From Myoxocephalus aenaeus (Eukaryota; Chordata; Actinopteri; Perciformes; Cottidae), in the NCBI GenBank assembly GCA_038501785.1, contig JBAMJR010000073.1:1863501-1927500 (forward strand): a stretch of 64,000 nt of DNA, written 5' to 3'. This document shows positions 26,104 to 38,245 of the stretch, piece by piece. The notes beneath the pieces are model-generated. The model saw nothing but the letters and a program-made list of their open reading frames with translations, did no database searches and was not told the DNA's origin. Within the stretch, counting starts at the first letter, position 1; each line of letters opens with the position of its first letter. The position numbers and the translations under genes are program-made.

Positions 26104-26528
26104 TGGTGAAATGTAATTAAGTACATTTACTCAAGTACGCTTTTGAGATGCTTACATTTTATGATTTTTGCCTTTTTCAGGCTACTTTATATTTTGCATA
26201 TTTTGTACTCTTTATATTTTGCATATTTTGTACTCTTTACTTCACTACATTTGTGTTAATTTGAGTCACTAATTACTTTACATGTTCAGATTGATAATAC
26301 AATCAAGAAATACATTATGTTGTCATATAGATTGTCATTATGCATAGTTTCTTATCTAATAATATTTAAACTCTGACTAATACTTTTACTTTTGGTACTT
26401 TAAGTATATTTTGCTACGACTACCTTTTTGTTGAAGTAGACATTTTAACTCCTCTACTTACAAGAGTATTTTTACACTGATATTGATACTTTTAGTGAAA
26501 TAAAAGATCTGATTACTTGTTCCACCCG
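26104..26528. mobile_element. hAT-like MITE, copy B
   Basis: Starts with GGTGAAATGTAATTAAGTAC followed by ATTTACTCAAGTACG, and ends with ACTTTTAGTGAAATAAAAG, then TTGTTCCACCC. This is the same design as 10612-10920 (terminal TGGAA/TTCCA plus repeated AAGTA motifs). It is AT-rich and has no coding capacity. An internal duplication of TATTTTGCATATTTTGTACTC occurs at about 26188-26236. Confidence 0.6.
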
Positions 26529-26816
26529 TTTTAAAAGCACAAATGACTCGGTCGTATTTATTTCAAAATACATTTAAATCCAGAGTGTGGTAGGATAATG
26601 TGCGAAGAAACTCGAATTAAGATACAATATATTATTAGTGTGGAATATGTTTTATACAAAATGCTTTCAGTTTATGGGTCTATGATATGCCACAACTGAA
26701 AATGCAAGATGATCCCATGCCTGCAAAACCGGTAGAAGTAGGAGGACACAGCCGTCAACTAATTGTTCAGTTAACCAACAGGTTCATGTTAATGCGTATT
26801 AATTATTGGATGCCTG

Positions 26817-27333
26817 GTGTAGCCTCCGGAAGAACTTCCCGTCCTTGAGAGTCTGGACTCCCAAGTCCAAACTCCAAAAGTTCACAAGTCTGGACTTAGC
26901 GTACTTGGTATTGAGAAACGGCCCTTCTCTCGTTCTCGGAGTTTATTTTCCTTGATCACAAGTGAAGTAACAAGTGCTGCAATCGCGATAGCAGGGAGTC
27001 GTCCAGTCAACACGCAGGTTGACCGTCCAAAACCACCCCGAACAGCCGGAAGGTCGGCTCTTTAATACACGGTTTTCCATCATGAACATCTAACATTTCT
27101 ATTGGCTCTAACTTGTCTAAGAGGAGGAGAATCCCGTGTTCTCATCTTTTCTCACAAGACTGGAACGTGCAACGACCAGTCTGCTTCCATAATGTCAATA
27201 TACTGATAACATGTGTGAGTGGAGTGCAGAGCGTGGAACCTTGAGGAACAGACAACCGGACTGTTCTCACAGAAACTTCTCATAGAAATTATTTGTTAAA
27301 CTGACCTTGCACAACCTGAACTCTAATAGACAT
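26817..27333 (-). mobile_element. Possible solo LTR or other interspersed repeat
   Basis: Differs from its AT-rich surroundings in composition. It begins TGTAGCC and could end ..TAGACA (TG..CA-like). An AATAAA on the - strand (reverse of TTTATT near 26942) fits an LTR polyadenylation signal. No target-site duplication, internal coding region or second LTR was found, so this is a weak call. Confidence 0.25.
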
Positions 27334-27408
27334 AAGAATAATGAAATGAAGAATATCTACAGAATATAACGATTTATATTATCACTAAATAGTTTAAAAA
27401 CTCATCCA

Positions 27409-27412
<4 letters not shown>

Positions 27413-27478
<66 letters not shown>
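27413..27478. repeat. (TA)n microsatellite
   Basis: Pure TA run of about 33 units between kif2c and selenot. Confidence 0.98.
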
Positions 27479-27481
<3 letters not shown>

Positions 27482-27980
27482 GGGTTCAAATTATCAGATA
27501 CAGAATACGTTTGCAACTAAATTTGTAAACTGCGATGTTGTCGTCCAGTTGCACAGTTGGCGATTGTATTTGTAAGGTTATTTCAAAGGTTTGGGAAATG
27601 ATACATTCAGGTTACGCACATATTTTAAACGCTTTTCAACTCCAACTGTTTTTGACCAATAGTAGGCTGTATTATTTTTACTACAGTACTGAAGATTCAT
27701 TTTTGGGTTATTATGAATGTGTCTTAATTTTTAATAAGGATTTATAATAACTCACGTTCATACATATGGATTAAAAACTAAAGGGAGAAGAAGTGGCCTA
27801 AACTGGTAACGCCAATAATATTCAGTACGCGCTTTCGGGCATGAGACAGCCAGAGCAGCAGGTGGCGCTAAAGCCTGGTCCCCGTTAGATTATAGCAAGA
27901 GGAAGAGGAGGGACCAACCAGTAACCGAACAGATTAAGCTGCCCCTCCATCTGACAAGTGACGAAACAAACCCAGGGTTG

Positions 27981-30891
27981 ATGGCCATGAAGTCGTTACG
28001 GTTTTCGCTCCTCGTCTTGGGGCTTTTCTCGCTGTGCTGCGCCACGTCTGGTGACGGCAGCGGCGTGAAGAAGATGAAGATGCAATTTGCTACGGGACCC
28101 CTTCTCAAGTTTCAAATTTGGTAAGCAAATAGGCGAAATTATTGGCGAGTCATTGCAAGCTAACTAGCTCAACTCCCCGGCTATCACCGTAGGCCGAAAG
28201 CTAGCGAACTAACAGCGGTAGCTTAACGTAGTTTATTACGGCATATGACAGGAGAACTAACGTTTCTACTTAGCGATATTTGGCATTAGTCAGCCAAACA
28301 GCTGTTCAAACACACTGCTAGAATAAATGTTATCGAAGTTCATGATTTATTTTGTTATTTTTGTGTGCCCCTTCTCGTGAACATTTCGTCGAAAGCGTGG
28401 CCCCGCTTCCGCTGTCAGAGAGGCGAGTTAACGTTGACCCCACGACGTCAGTTAAACGCGTATTTTGTGGCGTTATTGTCCGGACCATTGGGTTATTCAA
28501 AATTCCGGTAAAATGATCGGTCTGTCTGAAATTGTCTAGACCGTGCTGATAAGTTACGTTGAAGCTAACCTCACTTACTAACACCAAACATTAACGTGTT
28601 CGTAGTTAACGTCTAACGTTATACGCAAATAACGTTGTCACGTGGTTTTAAGAAGACGTGTGCAAGGGAGTGTAAACGTAGGCCACGAACAGGGACATGT
28701 AGCATTGGAGTAAAGATATAAAGTGTGACATTTAAAGTGGGCTGCTCGCTGGAATGTCACACTAACGTCACCACTAACATTTTACTCCAACTTTAGCAGT
28801 CTAACGGATTACAGAGGCATTCACATGTGCCTAATCTCAAGGCTAAATTCATAATCTACCCTTGAATCTCTGTATTGTTGTGGCTGCCTTTTGTTCCTGT
28901 TTTATGTCGCAACTGTACACTGTCGATGTCTTTCTAACAGCTTGTCTGTCTTCTCACAGCATTTCCTGAGGGTACAAGCGGGTGTTTGAGGAGTACACGC
29001 AGGCCTTGTACCAGCGGTACCCAGACATCCGAATTGAAGGGGAAAATTATCTTCCTGTGGCCCTGTATCGGTAAGAGAGATTGTCTTTCTGCCTGGCTAC
29101 AAGTAGATTTGCATCTAGCTCTATTAAAGCTGCCTAGGATTAGCCGTGGAAGGTTTATCTGACCATGGAGGGGTCTTAGGTAGTTTTACAAACGTAGACA
29201 GAGCTACTGGCCCTTAAAATGAATGCATATAGGTGTCTAATGTAATTGTATGTATTATGATAATAATCAGTCACTAATTATTTGTTGGTGTTCAATTTAG
29301 AATATGTCCCTCAACATACAGTGTCATTCTTTTAAGTTTTGAATTACTTACTATTTTAACTAAGATATGTTTGTGTTTTTATTTTTTATTTTGGTAAAAA
29401 GGGTATTGTAAGGAGCATACTGTAGGCCTATACACTATATAGGCCTATGCTGTATGTTGCAGCTGTCTTCCTAAGAGCTACTGAATGTTTTTCAGATTTT
29501 AATCTAGGGGTCATAAAGGTTATAATGTTGGAAATACCTCTGCACTTTCAGTATAATAAAATACAGCTCAACAGTGTAAACTGAATCTTCCAAAATAACT
29601 ACTCAGTAGAATCAGCGCACCTCTTAAACTATTTTCGACCGAGCTTTGTCACGAATGCTTTGAGTTCTAACAAACTGTTACATGGCGCTGTATCACTTCA
29701 CAATTATCTGACATTTTATAGACCAATGATTATTTGAGGACGAAGTCGGCAAATTAACTGGTAATAATTATCATTACGTAGTTGCAGCCCTAGGACTAAT
29801 ATTCCTATTTAACTTTTCCCTGCAATGTATTCCTCCCCTCATTTCATAATTGTCCAGGAACTACTTCTGTTTTGGATACTGACTAGAATTTAGACTGATG
29901 AAATCAGCATTCATGTAATAAAGTAGTGAGCATCAATGGCTTTATTTGGATCAGTGCCTGAGTCTCAATGTGAGACTGTTTTGTGCACTTGTCCCAGGTG
30001 TTGTAGTTAAAGGCACGGCATCACTGAGACCCTTGGGTCCTGATCAGTTGAACTCTTAATGAATACACCAGAGATTGGCTCCATTAAAGAAAGACAGTAT
30101 CACACCCTGCATTTCAAATTCTCCAGACTGGTTTAGTCAGTGGAAGAATAAGTCTGCGTCCACTGATGTAGTTACACATGTTTTAAATGCAGTAAACAGG
30201 CCACATGCACTGTGTTGCAGGTTGATGGGTGGGATGGTGTTAAAGCCGTATCCTAGTTTAATGTTATGGTATACATTTCCCCTGCAGAATCTTAATCACT
30301 GTTGAAATGAATAGTAATTATTTGTATGAGAGGAAGCAATTGCTACACGGTTGACTATGTTCTTGTGTGTGTTCTACACAAAGGAGCTTAATTTGTATAA
30401 ATACAGGCCTTGCCTTTCTCTCTTAGCACAGTGTTTAACTAATATGGTTACACTTGTGTCAAGATGATCTATTATATGTATATCTTGGTGTCCTATATAT
30501 CTTTCTATATTTTTAACCTCAAGTAAATCCTCCCATCTATCTGGATAAATGTTCTATCGATCTATCTCTCAATCCTTTATGTTTTAAGAATTGTATTAAG
30601 ACAGTTTCTTGTTTTATTTCCTTAGACATTTTGCTTCCTTCCTGTCGGTGTTCAAACTGCTGGTGCTTGGGCTGATTATTATTGGCAAGGACCCATTCGC
30701 CCTCATTGGTATGCAAGCCCCAGGCATTTGGGAGTGGGGCCAAGGAAATAAGGTAAGGTTCATTAAAGGTCCGATCGTATTGAGTAGGGCTGTCAAAATT
30801 GCAAAAAATGACGTTCGAATATTCCCTTTAAAAAAAAACACATATATTCGAAAATACAAAATTCTTCAGTTTAGGTGTTTACACACACACG

Positions 30892-30923
<32 letters not shown>

Positions 30924-32208
30924 CACACGCACACACACACACACACACAAAGAGGACACTTCATCGCGGCGGGGGTTGCCAGATTCACAATAATAATTTT
31001 TTTTTTTTTTAACATTCGAATATTAATTTTCACATTCGAATTTTTTTTTTTTTAACAACTATTCGAATATATATTCGAATTTCGATTATTCGTTGACAGC
31101 CCTAGTATTGAGTGAGTTGGCGCTGTAATTCTCATGTGCTGCAGTACGAGGAGGGAGTCGGTATGATTCAGCTGAGCATTTGGTTTTGCCGGTTAATACC
31201 ACAGACGCATGGAATGAATATAGAAATGGGGTTTAGTTTGACTGTTGTAATATAGTTGTGTACACTCACTGCCAAGTACGACTCAACCCCATGGGATTGT
31301 GTGAGCCCATTCAGGCCAGTTGTTAAGTGGTGTTTTGCTTGGATCTGTTATCTCCAGGGTTAAAGACGCGCCAAAGGCTCAGAGGAAGAATGACTGCTAA
31401 CACCAAATATTTGCAAATAAAACAATATTGCACTTATTACGCTAAATTTACAGTTGCATTACTTTATAAAGATGCAATAAATATATAATGTAAATTTGAT
31501 AAACTGTGTGCTGAGATGTGCCTTGCATTAAAAAAATAAAAATGCTAACAAACTGATGTGTGTTTGTTGCAGTTAATCCTGATGACAAACATTTTGCAAT
31601 TGATTCTTGAATTGAAGTACCTGCTTTAAAAAATAAAAATAAAAAGCAGCTTGTACTTGTCAATAGAGCACACCACTCCTATGGGCATTTGAACTGCTTC
31701 AATACTTGAACTGTATCCTTTTAGTGCACTGCCCTGGTGATACATTGAGTGAGCACAACATGAGAGAACCATAACTGCCAGTAACAATAAAGGGGAGGAC
31801 AATAGTTTTTGTGCAGACTGGAGAGTTTTTTTTTTTTAATTCAACTTTTCTTCTGCTTATTTCAGATATATGCCTGCATGATGGTGTTCTTCCTCAGCAA
31901 TATGATTGAAAACCAGTGTATGTCTACAGGAGCTTTTGAAATCACATTAAATGGTGAGTATGATTTCACAGCACGGGATTATTTACTGAACCCAATGCTT
32001 CAGGTTTATTCTTTAACATTATAGTGTTTATTTTTGTGGTGAAATACAGTGATGTGAGTACTGTTTTTTTTTTTCTTCCATAGATGTGCCAGTGTGGTCA
32101 AAGCTAGAGTCAGGTCACCTGCCCTCCATGCAGCAGCTTGTGCAAATCCTGGACAACGAGATGAAGATGAACGTTCACATGAACACAGGAACACACCTCC
32201 ACTCCTAA
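27981..32208 (+). CDS. selenot: Selenoprotein T (UGA read as selenocysteine)
   Basis: SELENOT is an ER-membrane thioredoxin-like selenoprotein with a CxxU redox motif. Five exons join in frame: 27981-28120, 28960-29070, 30626-30752, 31866-31953 and 32084-32208 (stop TAA 32206-32208), giving 196 residues including Sec. The active site reads Cys47-Ile-Ser-Sec50, with the UGA at 28967-28969, just after the exon 2 acceptor. Family landmarks are MQFATGPLLKFQIC, YPDIRIEGENYLP, GKDPFA, GMQAPGIWEWGQ and MIENQCMSTGAFEITLNDVPVWSKL (in two parts), nearly as in mammals. An N-terminal hydrophobic signal (SLLVLGLFSLCC) precedes the domain. Two in-frame ATGs (27981 and 27987) are possible starts. A SECIS hairpin lies about 180 nt past the stop. 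Conventional gene finders would break the gene at the UGA. Confidence 0.96.
30785..31104. mobile_element. hAT MITE with intact TIRs and 8-bp TSD, in selenot intron 3
   Basis: Terminal inverted repeats TAGGGCTGTCAA (left) and TTGACAGCCCTA (right) are flanked by an exact 8-bp direct repeat GTATTGAG (30777-30784 and 31105-31112). An 8-bp duplication is the hallmark of hAT transposition. The 320-bp interior holds ATTCGAA-rich ends and a (CA)n tract (about 30883-30949) with no transposase, so it is non-autonomous. The clean ends and duplication suggest a fairly young insertion. Confidence 0.9.
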
Positions 32209-32377
32209 CCCTACTCGTCATGTCCTGGCTGGAGCTAAAAGCCCCTCCATGTAAGTACAGGAGTGTCTTTTGCTTTCTTTACTTGTGAGACTCGTTGGCT
32301 CAGTTAAAAAAAAAAAGTGATCTGCTTTCCCGCTCTTCCTATTAAGGTTTGAGGTGGGTTTCTCACTGGGCTGTGAA

Positions 32378-32445
32378 GGGATGTTTATGAAGGTCTGCGC
32401 TGAAGGCAGGAAGACTGCTAGCACAGACTGGATGCCCCATCAATC
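32378..32445 (+). promoter_or_regulatory. selenot: SECIS element (form 2-like) of selenot
   Basis: The core ATGA (32387-32390) is followed 12 nt later by the unpaired AA (32403-32404). The GTCTGCGCT arm (32393-32401) pairs with AGCACAGAC (32420-32428) apart from one C/A mismatch. Above the AA, GCAG/CTGC forms a mini-stem, as in form 2 SECIS. A GA at 32431-32432 can complete the non-Watson-Crick quartet. GATG/CATC can extend the lower helix. Position in the 3'UTR and spacing fit the eukaryotic SECIS consensus. It recruits SBP2 and eEFSec to decode UGA. Confidence 0.85.
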
Positions 32446-32842
32446 TTCACCACGCCCCTTGGAGACGTCCCGCCCCTGACGCCAGAGTGGGATCCATGGC
32501 AACAGTGCCGGCCATTCATTCATTCAGTCATTTTCTTGTACTATTCCTACTACTGCAGATTTCATCTAGGTCATCAATGGTGCATAAAGAGAGATTTCAA
32601 ATTGATACTTATAGTCTTTAACTTTAATTGATCGATGTGAATTTAATAAAATTAAGTTATACCACTGAGCCACACGTAGAATCTTAAATTTATTGTTCTG
32701 AACGTAGCTTAGCCATGTAGAGAAATTCAACACTTCCAATCTGTCTTCACTGTCGTGAAAATAACATTGGTGATTGTGTCTTGATATGATTTCTGAATAA
32801 TTGTTTTTATATTTGCATAACTTGAAGGACGCTGAGAAGATT

Positions 32843-32848
32843 AATAAA
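32843..32848 (+). terminator. selenot: Polyadenylation signal AATAAA of selenot
   Basis: AATAAA about 635 nt after the stop and 400 nt after the SECIS, followed by a TGTGGTG-rich stretch. No other strong signal lies between. Confidence 0.6.
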
Positions 32849-32869
32849 AACATATTGTAACTATTGAGT

Positions 32870-33460
32870 TGTGGTGTTGAGGTTTACTGAATGATTTAAT
32901 GCAATCGGGTGTTACAAATGGTATCCTATTAGAGCTGAAGGGTCATCTTACTTTCAAGAGAAGAAGCGAAAAGATGGTGGATAATGTGACTGCCATCAAG
33001 GTTCCAGTCATGAAAAGTAGGGAGTCTGACTGGCTCGGAGATGCTTATTTTTTCGTAAAGCAGATGGCCTACTTGAGTTGGTGCACATCTTTCGGCCATC
33101 TGCCCAACCTAATGCTATTAGGAGGATCAGGGAAGCTACACTGATTTGTTTAGAAGACACAACCTGATTAAGTAGGACTACAATGTACGACTAATGCATC
33201 GTGACGTAACAGTGCCGTGCACACTTATTGGATTTTGTGGATATTCCTGACGGTCACATCCTTTCAGTGAGTTTTTAGGAGTAACTGAAGAAACTGCAGA
33301 GGATAAATTACAACTTCATTTTGATACGGCTTTTAATTGTTGGCACAAAGATAATCTTTGAGACCATTCTTAGTAAATAACCCAGATTCACTATTGAGAC
33401 GTTTGGTGAAAAAATAGAAACTTATTAGTGGTTATTTTTTGATACTTTATAACTGGTACA
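32870..33460. other. Short interval between convergent selenot and erich6
   Basis: No supported gene. An 81-codon frame at 32899-33144 (+) has no splice or family support. The 3' ends of selenot (+) and erich6 (-) face each other here. Confidence 0.5.
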
Positions 33461-36277
33461 TCAAAGACTACTGTGAAGGCACCTATGGATGAAGGTTCTT
33501 TCATTCTCTCCCATCATCACATCAGCACTGACTTCCAGAAGCTGTTGGGCGACTACACGGAGGTGAGCAGCTTGTTTGGTCTTTGGCAGCCGGGCACATG
33601 ATGGCGTCATCAGGTACTGGTGGAGGTGCTGAATGACCAGGCGGATCCTAATCCTGGCTACCTTCACAAACAGGTCCTCCTTCAATACTGCTGCTCCTGA
33701 AGCAGCCCCAACTGTTTTACATTCATGCTGGAGGAGAGAAGGAAACATTTTTTTTTTTTTTTCAAGCTGCAAGAAGATGGACATGTAGACAGAAAACAAA
33801 ATTGGTTAGAAAAAGCAAACAGTGCTTCACCTGAGCGCAGCAGGAACCCACGCTGAACTTTGCCTGTTGACCTCTTGCTAGGAAGGAGACAAACACATGT
33901 TCCTTCCCGAGGACTCGGACCCCAACAGTTTCATTGAGGGACAGGAAGACGGGGTACGTGGGAGTGGGAGTGACGCCCGGGCTGCTCCAGTTCCACCGCC
34001 GAACCCTGGCCCCCGCCTCATCCAAACACTGACCGCCTGAACTGTTTAAGGTCAGCCTGCAATGTAAACACATGCATGCAATCATCACATATAAGTTATT
34101 TTGAAACCATACATTAGATGCCCCCATTAGTATAGAAGCAATTTTCCTTATTTATAATCACCTAAAGATAAACTAATCAATATGTTATTACCAATATAAC
34201 ACAAATTCTAAACATTTTAAATAAATGATATAAGCACTTTTCTTTGTACCATATGTTTCTATTGCTGTGATAACATGTCGCCCTGCCATCAGACTGGAAC
34301 AGGGCTCTCATTGGTTGATCGGCGGCTTCGCTGTCATCGTACACTATGCAGACTCTTCCATTTTTCTCTGTGACCACGACCACGAGAGCCAAGAGACCTG
34401 AGGGATAGCTGTCACATGACTATAAGGATGGGAACGCCCACTGTAGAGTACAGGTTGCATTGCAAATGCAGTCGAACAAACTCCTGGTCACTGAAAAGAT
34501 AATAACATGATACAAATCTACAAACATTACATTGTGAGTGGATACAAGACCTGGGCAGAGCCATCGGGGAACACAGTAAGAAATGGCATGCCATTGGAAT
34601 AATACTTCTGTAGGAGCGCCGCCCCGTGCTGTGAACACATACGGTTAAACAAAGTCAGAAAATGCTAATGTTGACCACAAATTCATAACAGAAAGCCTCC
34701 ATTACAAAATGTGGGAGTTACGCGTGCGCAGTGAGACTAACAAAAGAAGCTACTGCACATGGAAAATGTAGGATGCCTGACCTCTAGGGCCTAACAATCA
34801 GGAGGAAACAGTATGTTGGTTTCTGCTCCTCAGATTTTTCGGGAGTAACCCTTCGACAACCATAAATGTTTCTAATCCTAAATATTTATCCTATTTACAA
34901 TAAGAAAAATGCTATTGTATGGTTGTATCCAGTGTATTTGTGTGCATAGATTTATACACATTTGTATACTACTAGTCAAAGATATGATGATTATTTGTTC
35001 ATGTTTTATTTCAAGGGCAAGTCTGTAGGATTTCAGGGGAGCTATTATGTGTATAATCACCTGATACTAAAAAGGTTTTCATTACCATAAAATGATACCT
35101 TCATAACTACATGGGGAGCGGGCCCTCTTCCTGGAATCTGCCATGTTGCACCGCCATGTTTCTACAGTAGCCCAGAACGGACAAATCAAACAAACTGCGG
35201 TAATGTGAACCGCCAAGTGCAAAACCGTGGTAACACCAGCAGCCGTCTGTATTTGGTCTTAAAAAGGGAGGAGTGAGCAGAGGGGTTTCAGTTCATTGCA
35301 ATCTGCAACCACATTGCTAGATGCTACTAAATCCTACACACTGGCCCTTTAAGGACTTTCATAAAAGACGACATGTCAGTGATCTGTGGGTACCTGATGG
35401 TGACATATGCCGAACGAAAGTGTCTTGTGGTCACAAAAAGGCATCGACCTCTTCTCCTCTTCCTCTTTCATTTTCAACTGCTCCTCAGTGGCGCTACAAG
35501 GATATACTGTCCAGCATCCATTCAATGGAGCACAAGACAGCCGGTAGCTGTTGGATGCTGAGTCAGCTAAACAATAGCGCAACAAAAATTGTATCAGTCC
35601 CGCAGAGCTATTTCAAATCACACAGATACCATTCGCAAAACCGTGTGCCAGTTCGAGTTTGACAGCTTTAAATCTGTTCAGTCATGATAAACAATGTGGA
35701 GGTCGCTCACTCACGGGCTTCTGCAACAGGGATTCTGATCAAGTCTGATGGTTTTCTAATAAAGAAAACAGATACTATTGCTCTTGACTTTACTGGTGTA
35801 AAGTTTTATTTATCAAGAATATCATTGTATTTTTGTTTCTGTGTGTTGGATAAAAGACAATTTAAGATGAAAATGTGTACCTAATTCTCCTCGTTAACTC
35901 CATGATCAACTTGTTGTGATCCTCCATCTCCTTGGCTTTGAAGAGAAGCTCGTCCGTCTCTTTGTCTGGCTTGTCTCTCGGTGATGTTGGAGTACCAGCA
36001 ACCAGGGTACATCTCTCCTCGACCACACGTCTCTGCTTCACCAGAATCGTACACAGCCGCCGCCGCTGGGCACAGCAGAAGAGTGGCACCGTCTATGATG
36101 GACACAAAATAGGATGCAAGGAGGTCAGCAGTGCGTCATGTGTATTTGGGTCATTTGTTTTCGTATCTGCAGTTTCTTGCTCACCTCAGGCCCCCGTGCC
36201 CATGTTAGATCCAGGGAAGGCTGGGCCTCTTCTCCACAGTACTCACATTTCACTGGGTATCCCATCAGGGCCTGGGA
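33461..36277 (-). CDS. erich6: ERICH6-like protein (FAM194 domain), C-terminal seven exons
   Basis: Read on the - strand, seven exons join in one continuous frame of 397 codons plus stop: 36277-36185, 36092-35881, 35547-35394, 34628-34546, 34408-34250, 34056-33831 and 33727-33461. Early exons give KCEYCGEEAQPSLDL and FCCAQRRRLCTILVKQRRVV. The FAM194-type core follows, with YRLSCAPLNGCWTVYP, YYSNGMPFLTVFPDGSAQV FYPSG, GRVCIVYDDSEA and LFQSDGRATCYHSNRNIWL. The molecular function of this family is unknown. In mammals ERICH6 is adjacent to SELENOT, as here, which supports orthology. The N-terminal end is unresolved: exon-like pieces lie at 36304-36530 and 36633-36842 but I could not join them in phase. 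One intron (34409-34545) looks U12-type. Confidence 0.8.
34409..34545 (-). other. erich6: Candidate U12-type (minor spliceosome) intron in erich6
   Basis: The only in-frame join of the flanking exons gives SAQV-F-YPSG. It uses a donor starting GTATCCAC and an acceptor ending GTGACAG. The donor matches six leading bases of the U12 consensus GTATCCTT. A CCTTATA resembling the U12 branch site TTCCTTRAY lies about 10-13 nt before the acceptor, the spacing typical of U12 introns. No competing U2 GT-AG pair keeps the frame. Confidence 0.55.
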
Positions 36278-36632
36278 CTGGACCACATAGTATTAAAGTG
36301 TCACTAATCAGTAACATAAAGGCATATTGCTGTCGATGGGATTTCAAAACAGTCAGTATAAATTTGATCTTCGTATACCGCTGGAAGAATGGTTGTTAAG
36401 TTTATCCTGTGGTTGTCAGACTCCCGATTGTACCTCAGAACTCCTGCTGCTCTGATACAATAGGTGTCAGTGACAGACTGTGGATGGCCCTCTGGTGTCC
36501 TCTTACCAAACCCAGGGAAAAACACAAATCACATTAATTAATTTAAACATGAGATATGTATTGAAACAAAAAAGATCTGAGCTGAAAAGGAAAATAGATT
36601 TGTGAATTGTCCACTACTTGATCTGTCTTACG

Positions 36633-36842
36633 TGGTCCAGGACAGATGGTGGCTCACTGAGATCATGTTTTAATGTAGCAGCAGCATCTAATGGTAAAAC
36701 AATCGTTAGATCATCCTATACTAAGAGAAGAAAACACTGTCCTGAATAGGATAGGAACTTAGAGATTTTCCTTTCCTGTCATTTTCTAATAATTCCATTT
36801 CATTGTGCTTGAAGCAGACTCACATGAAGAGCTGGACCTCAT
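36633..36842 (-). other. erich6: Possible 5' exons of erich6
   Basis: On the - strand an ATG at 36842 opens MRSSSS and a GTGAGT donor follows at 36823. The next acceptor (exon from 36687) joins in frame as Y-AAATLKHDLSEPPSVLDH and ends at a GTAAGA donor near 36631. The downstream continuation to 36277 could not be phased, so these may be true N-terminal exons or chance. Confidence 0.35.
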
Positions 36843-36849
36843 CTTTTTG

Positions 36850-38003
36850 TCTGTTCTTCTAACTGAGGTGGAGCGTTTTTGTCTCAGGAAGAGAATATCA
36901 GCATTCACTGCTTGTGTTTAGGTTTCTCTACGGCTGAGATGCATATATACAGTAAATAGATGATGAAGCAATCACATGTCAAATATCTCAAAGAGTCTTA
37001 ACCACATTATACTCTACTATACACATGTCTTACATTTGTTTCTACTGTCTACATTCCTCCTGATGCAACTTAAAACAATACACCTTTTAAATGTATCTTA
37101 TGTAATGTATCTATACTTATATACTTAGATCTCAATTTGAGTTGCAAATGTAATCTTCATCTGAGTCATTACATTAAAAATAGCACACCAACCAAAACCA
37201 ATATACTAAGTACACACAAGGTTAGGCACTCACCTGAATGGTTTACACTTGCTGGTGTTGTTAGTAGCCTTGGAGATGAAATAGCAATGTGTAAACATAA
37301 TAGCACTCTGTTGAGTCATGATGCTTGGGGCTCAAACACAGTCTAAGATGATGGACAATTTGTCCCTCGTGTTGAATTTTTTATGTGAAGATGTCGGGCA
37401 TATTATCTGCCCAGAGAAGTATTTTTGTTGCTGCTGTTTATTCCTTATGAGGCAAATTCAAAAAATGCGCTACAGGAATGTACTACTGTTTTTCTTTTGT
37501 TTTGTTTGTCATGTGTTTATTGTGTTACAAATGGGCTACCACTGCATGTTGTTGTGCATCCCAGTGTTGCATATGACAATACATTATCCTTGAATCATTG
37601 AATACCTAATGGCCGCTGTCTGACTGGTTTGAAAAGCAACATATATTATAAAACCCAATTACAATATATATAATACTGTAAAAGTGCCGACTGTATACTC
37701 CATCAATATGTTTGCATAAAGACGTAAACTTTATGTCACAGCGCCAGTTTTTTTTTAATGTTTTTTTTCAGATCTTGTTAGACTGAATCTGGATTTACTT
37801 TTAAATATATCTAAATTATATTCGTTTAATGTGTTAATTTTGTTGTCCAATGCTATTCATTTGAGTTTGAAATCAATTTCTAAATTTTCCAAAAGATATA
37901 TACAAATATAAAAACAGGTACTAATGCCAAAATCAGATCAGTAAAGTTTCAGTCGATTTGGAGACAATAAAAAAATCTCACCTCAAGGTCCATTTATTAG
38001 ATG
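36850..38003. other. Intergenic, no gene found
   Basis: AT-rich sequence between the erich6 5' side and the first unit of the tandem array. I see no coding exon, RNA gene or clear repeat. Confidence 0.5.
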
Positions 38004-38245
38004 ATCTAGAGCTTCCTCTGGAGATGGAGTTTGCCTAGCTGACATGGAGCTGTACATTTTTTTCCCGGAGTACTTGTTGGCTTAAATGTCCATTCTTGAC
38101 TTCATTTTGTCTCATATCACGCTATCTCATCGGTCAAGAACGGACTTTGAAGCCTCACCAAGTAATCCTTATGTAACTTATAATGGTGAACACAGCCTAT
38201 GTCGACAGTTTGTTAGAAGTTAATTAAAACATGTTTCGTAAAGTA

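Noticed and set aside
30777..31112. ATTCGAA repeats in selenot intron 3 considered as a regulatory array
   Set aside because: They belong to the inverted ends of a MITE with a clear 8-bp target duplication.
32899..33144. 81-codon frame between selenot and erich6
   Set aside because: No splice signals or family similarity, and it lies between two convergent 3' ends.
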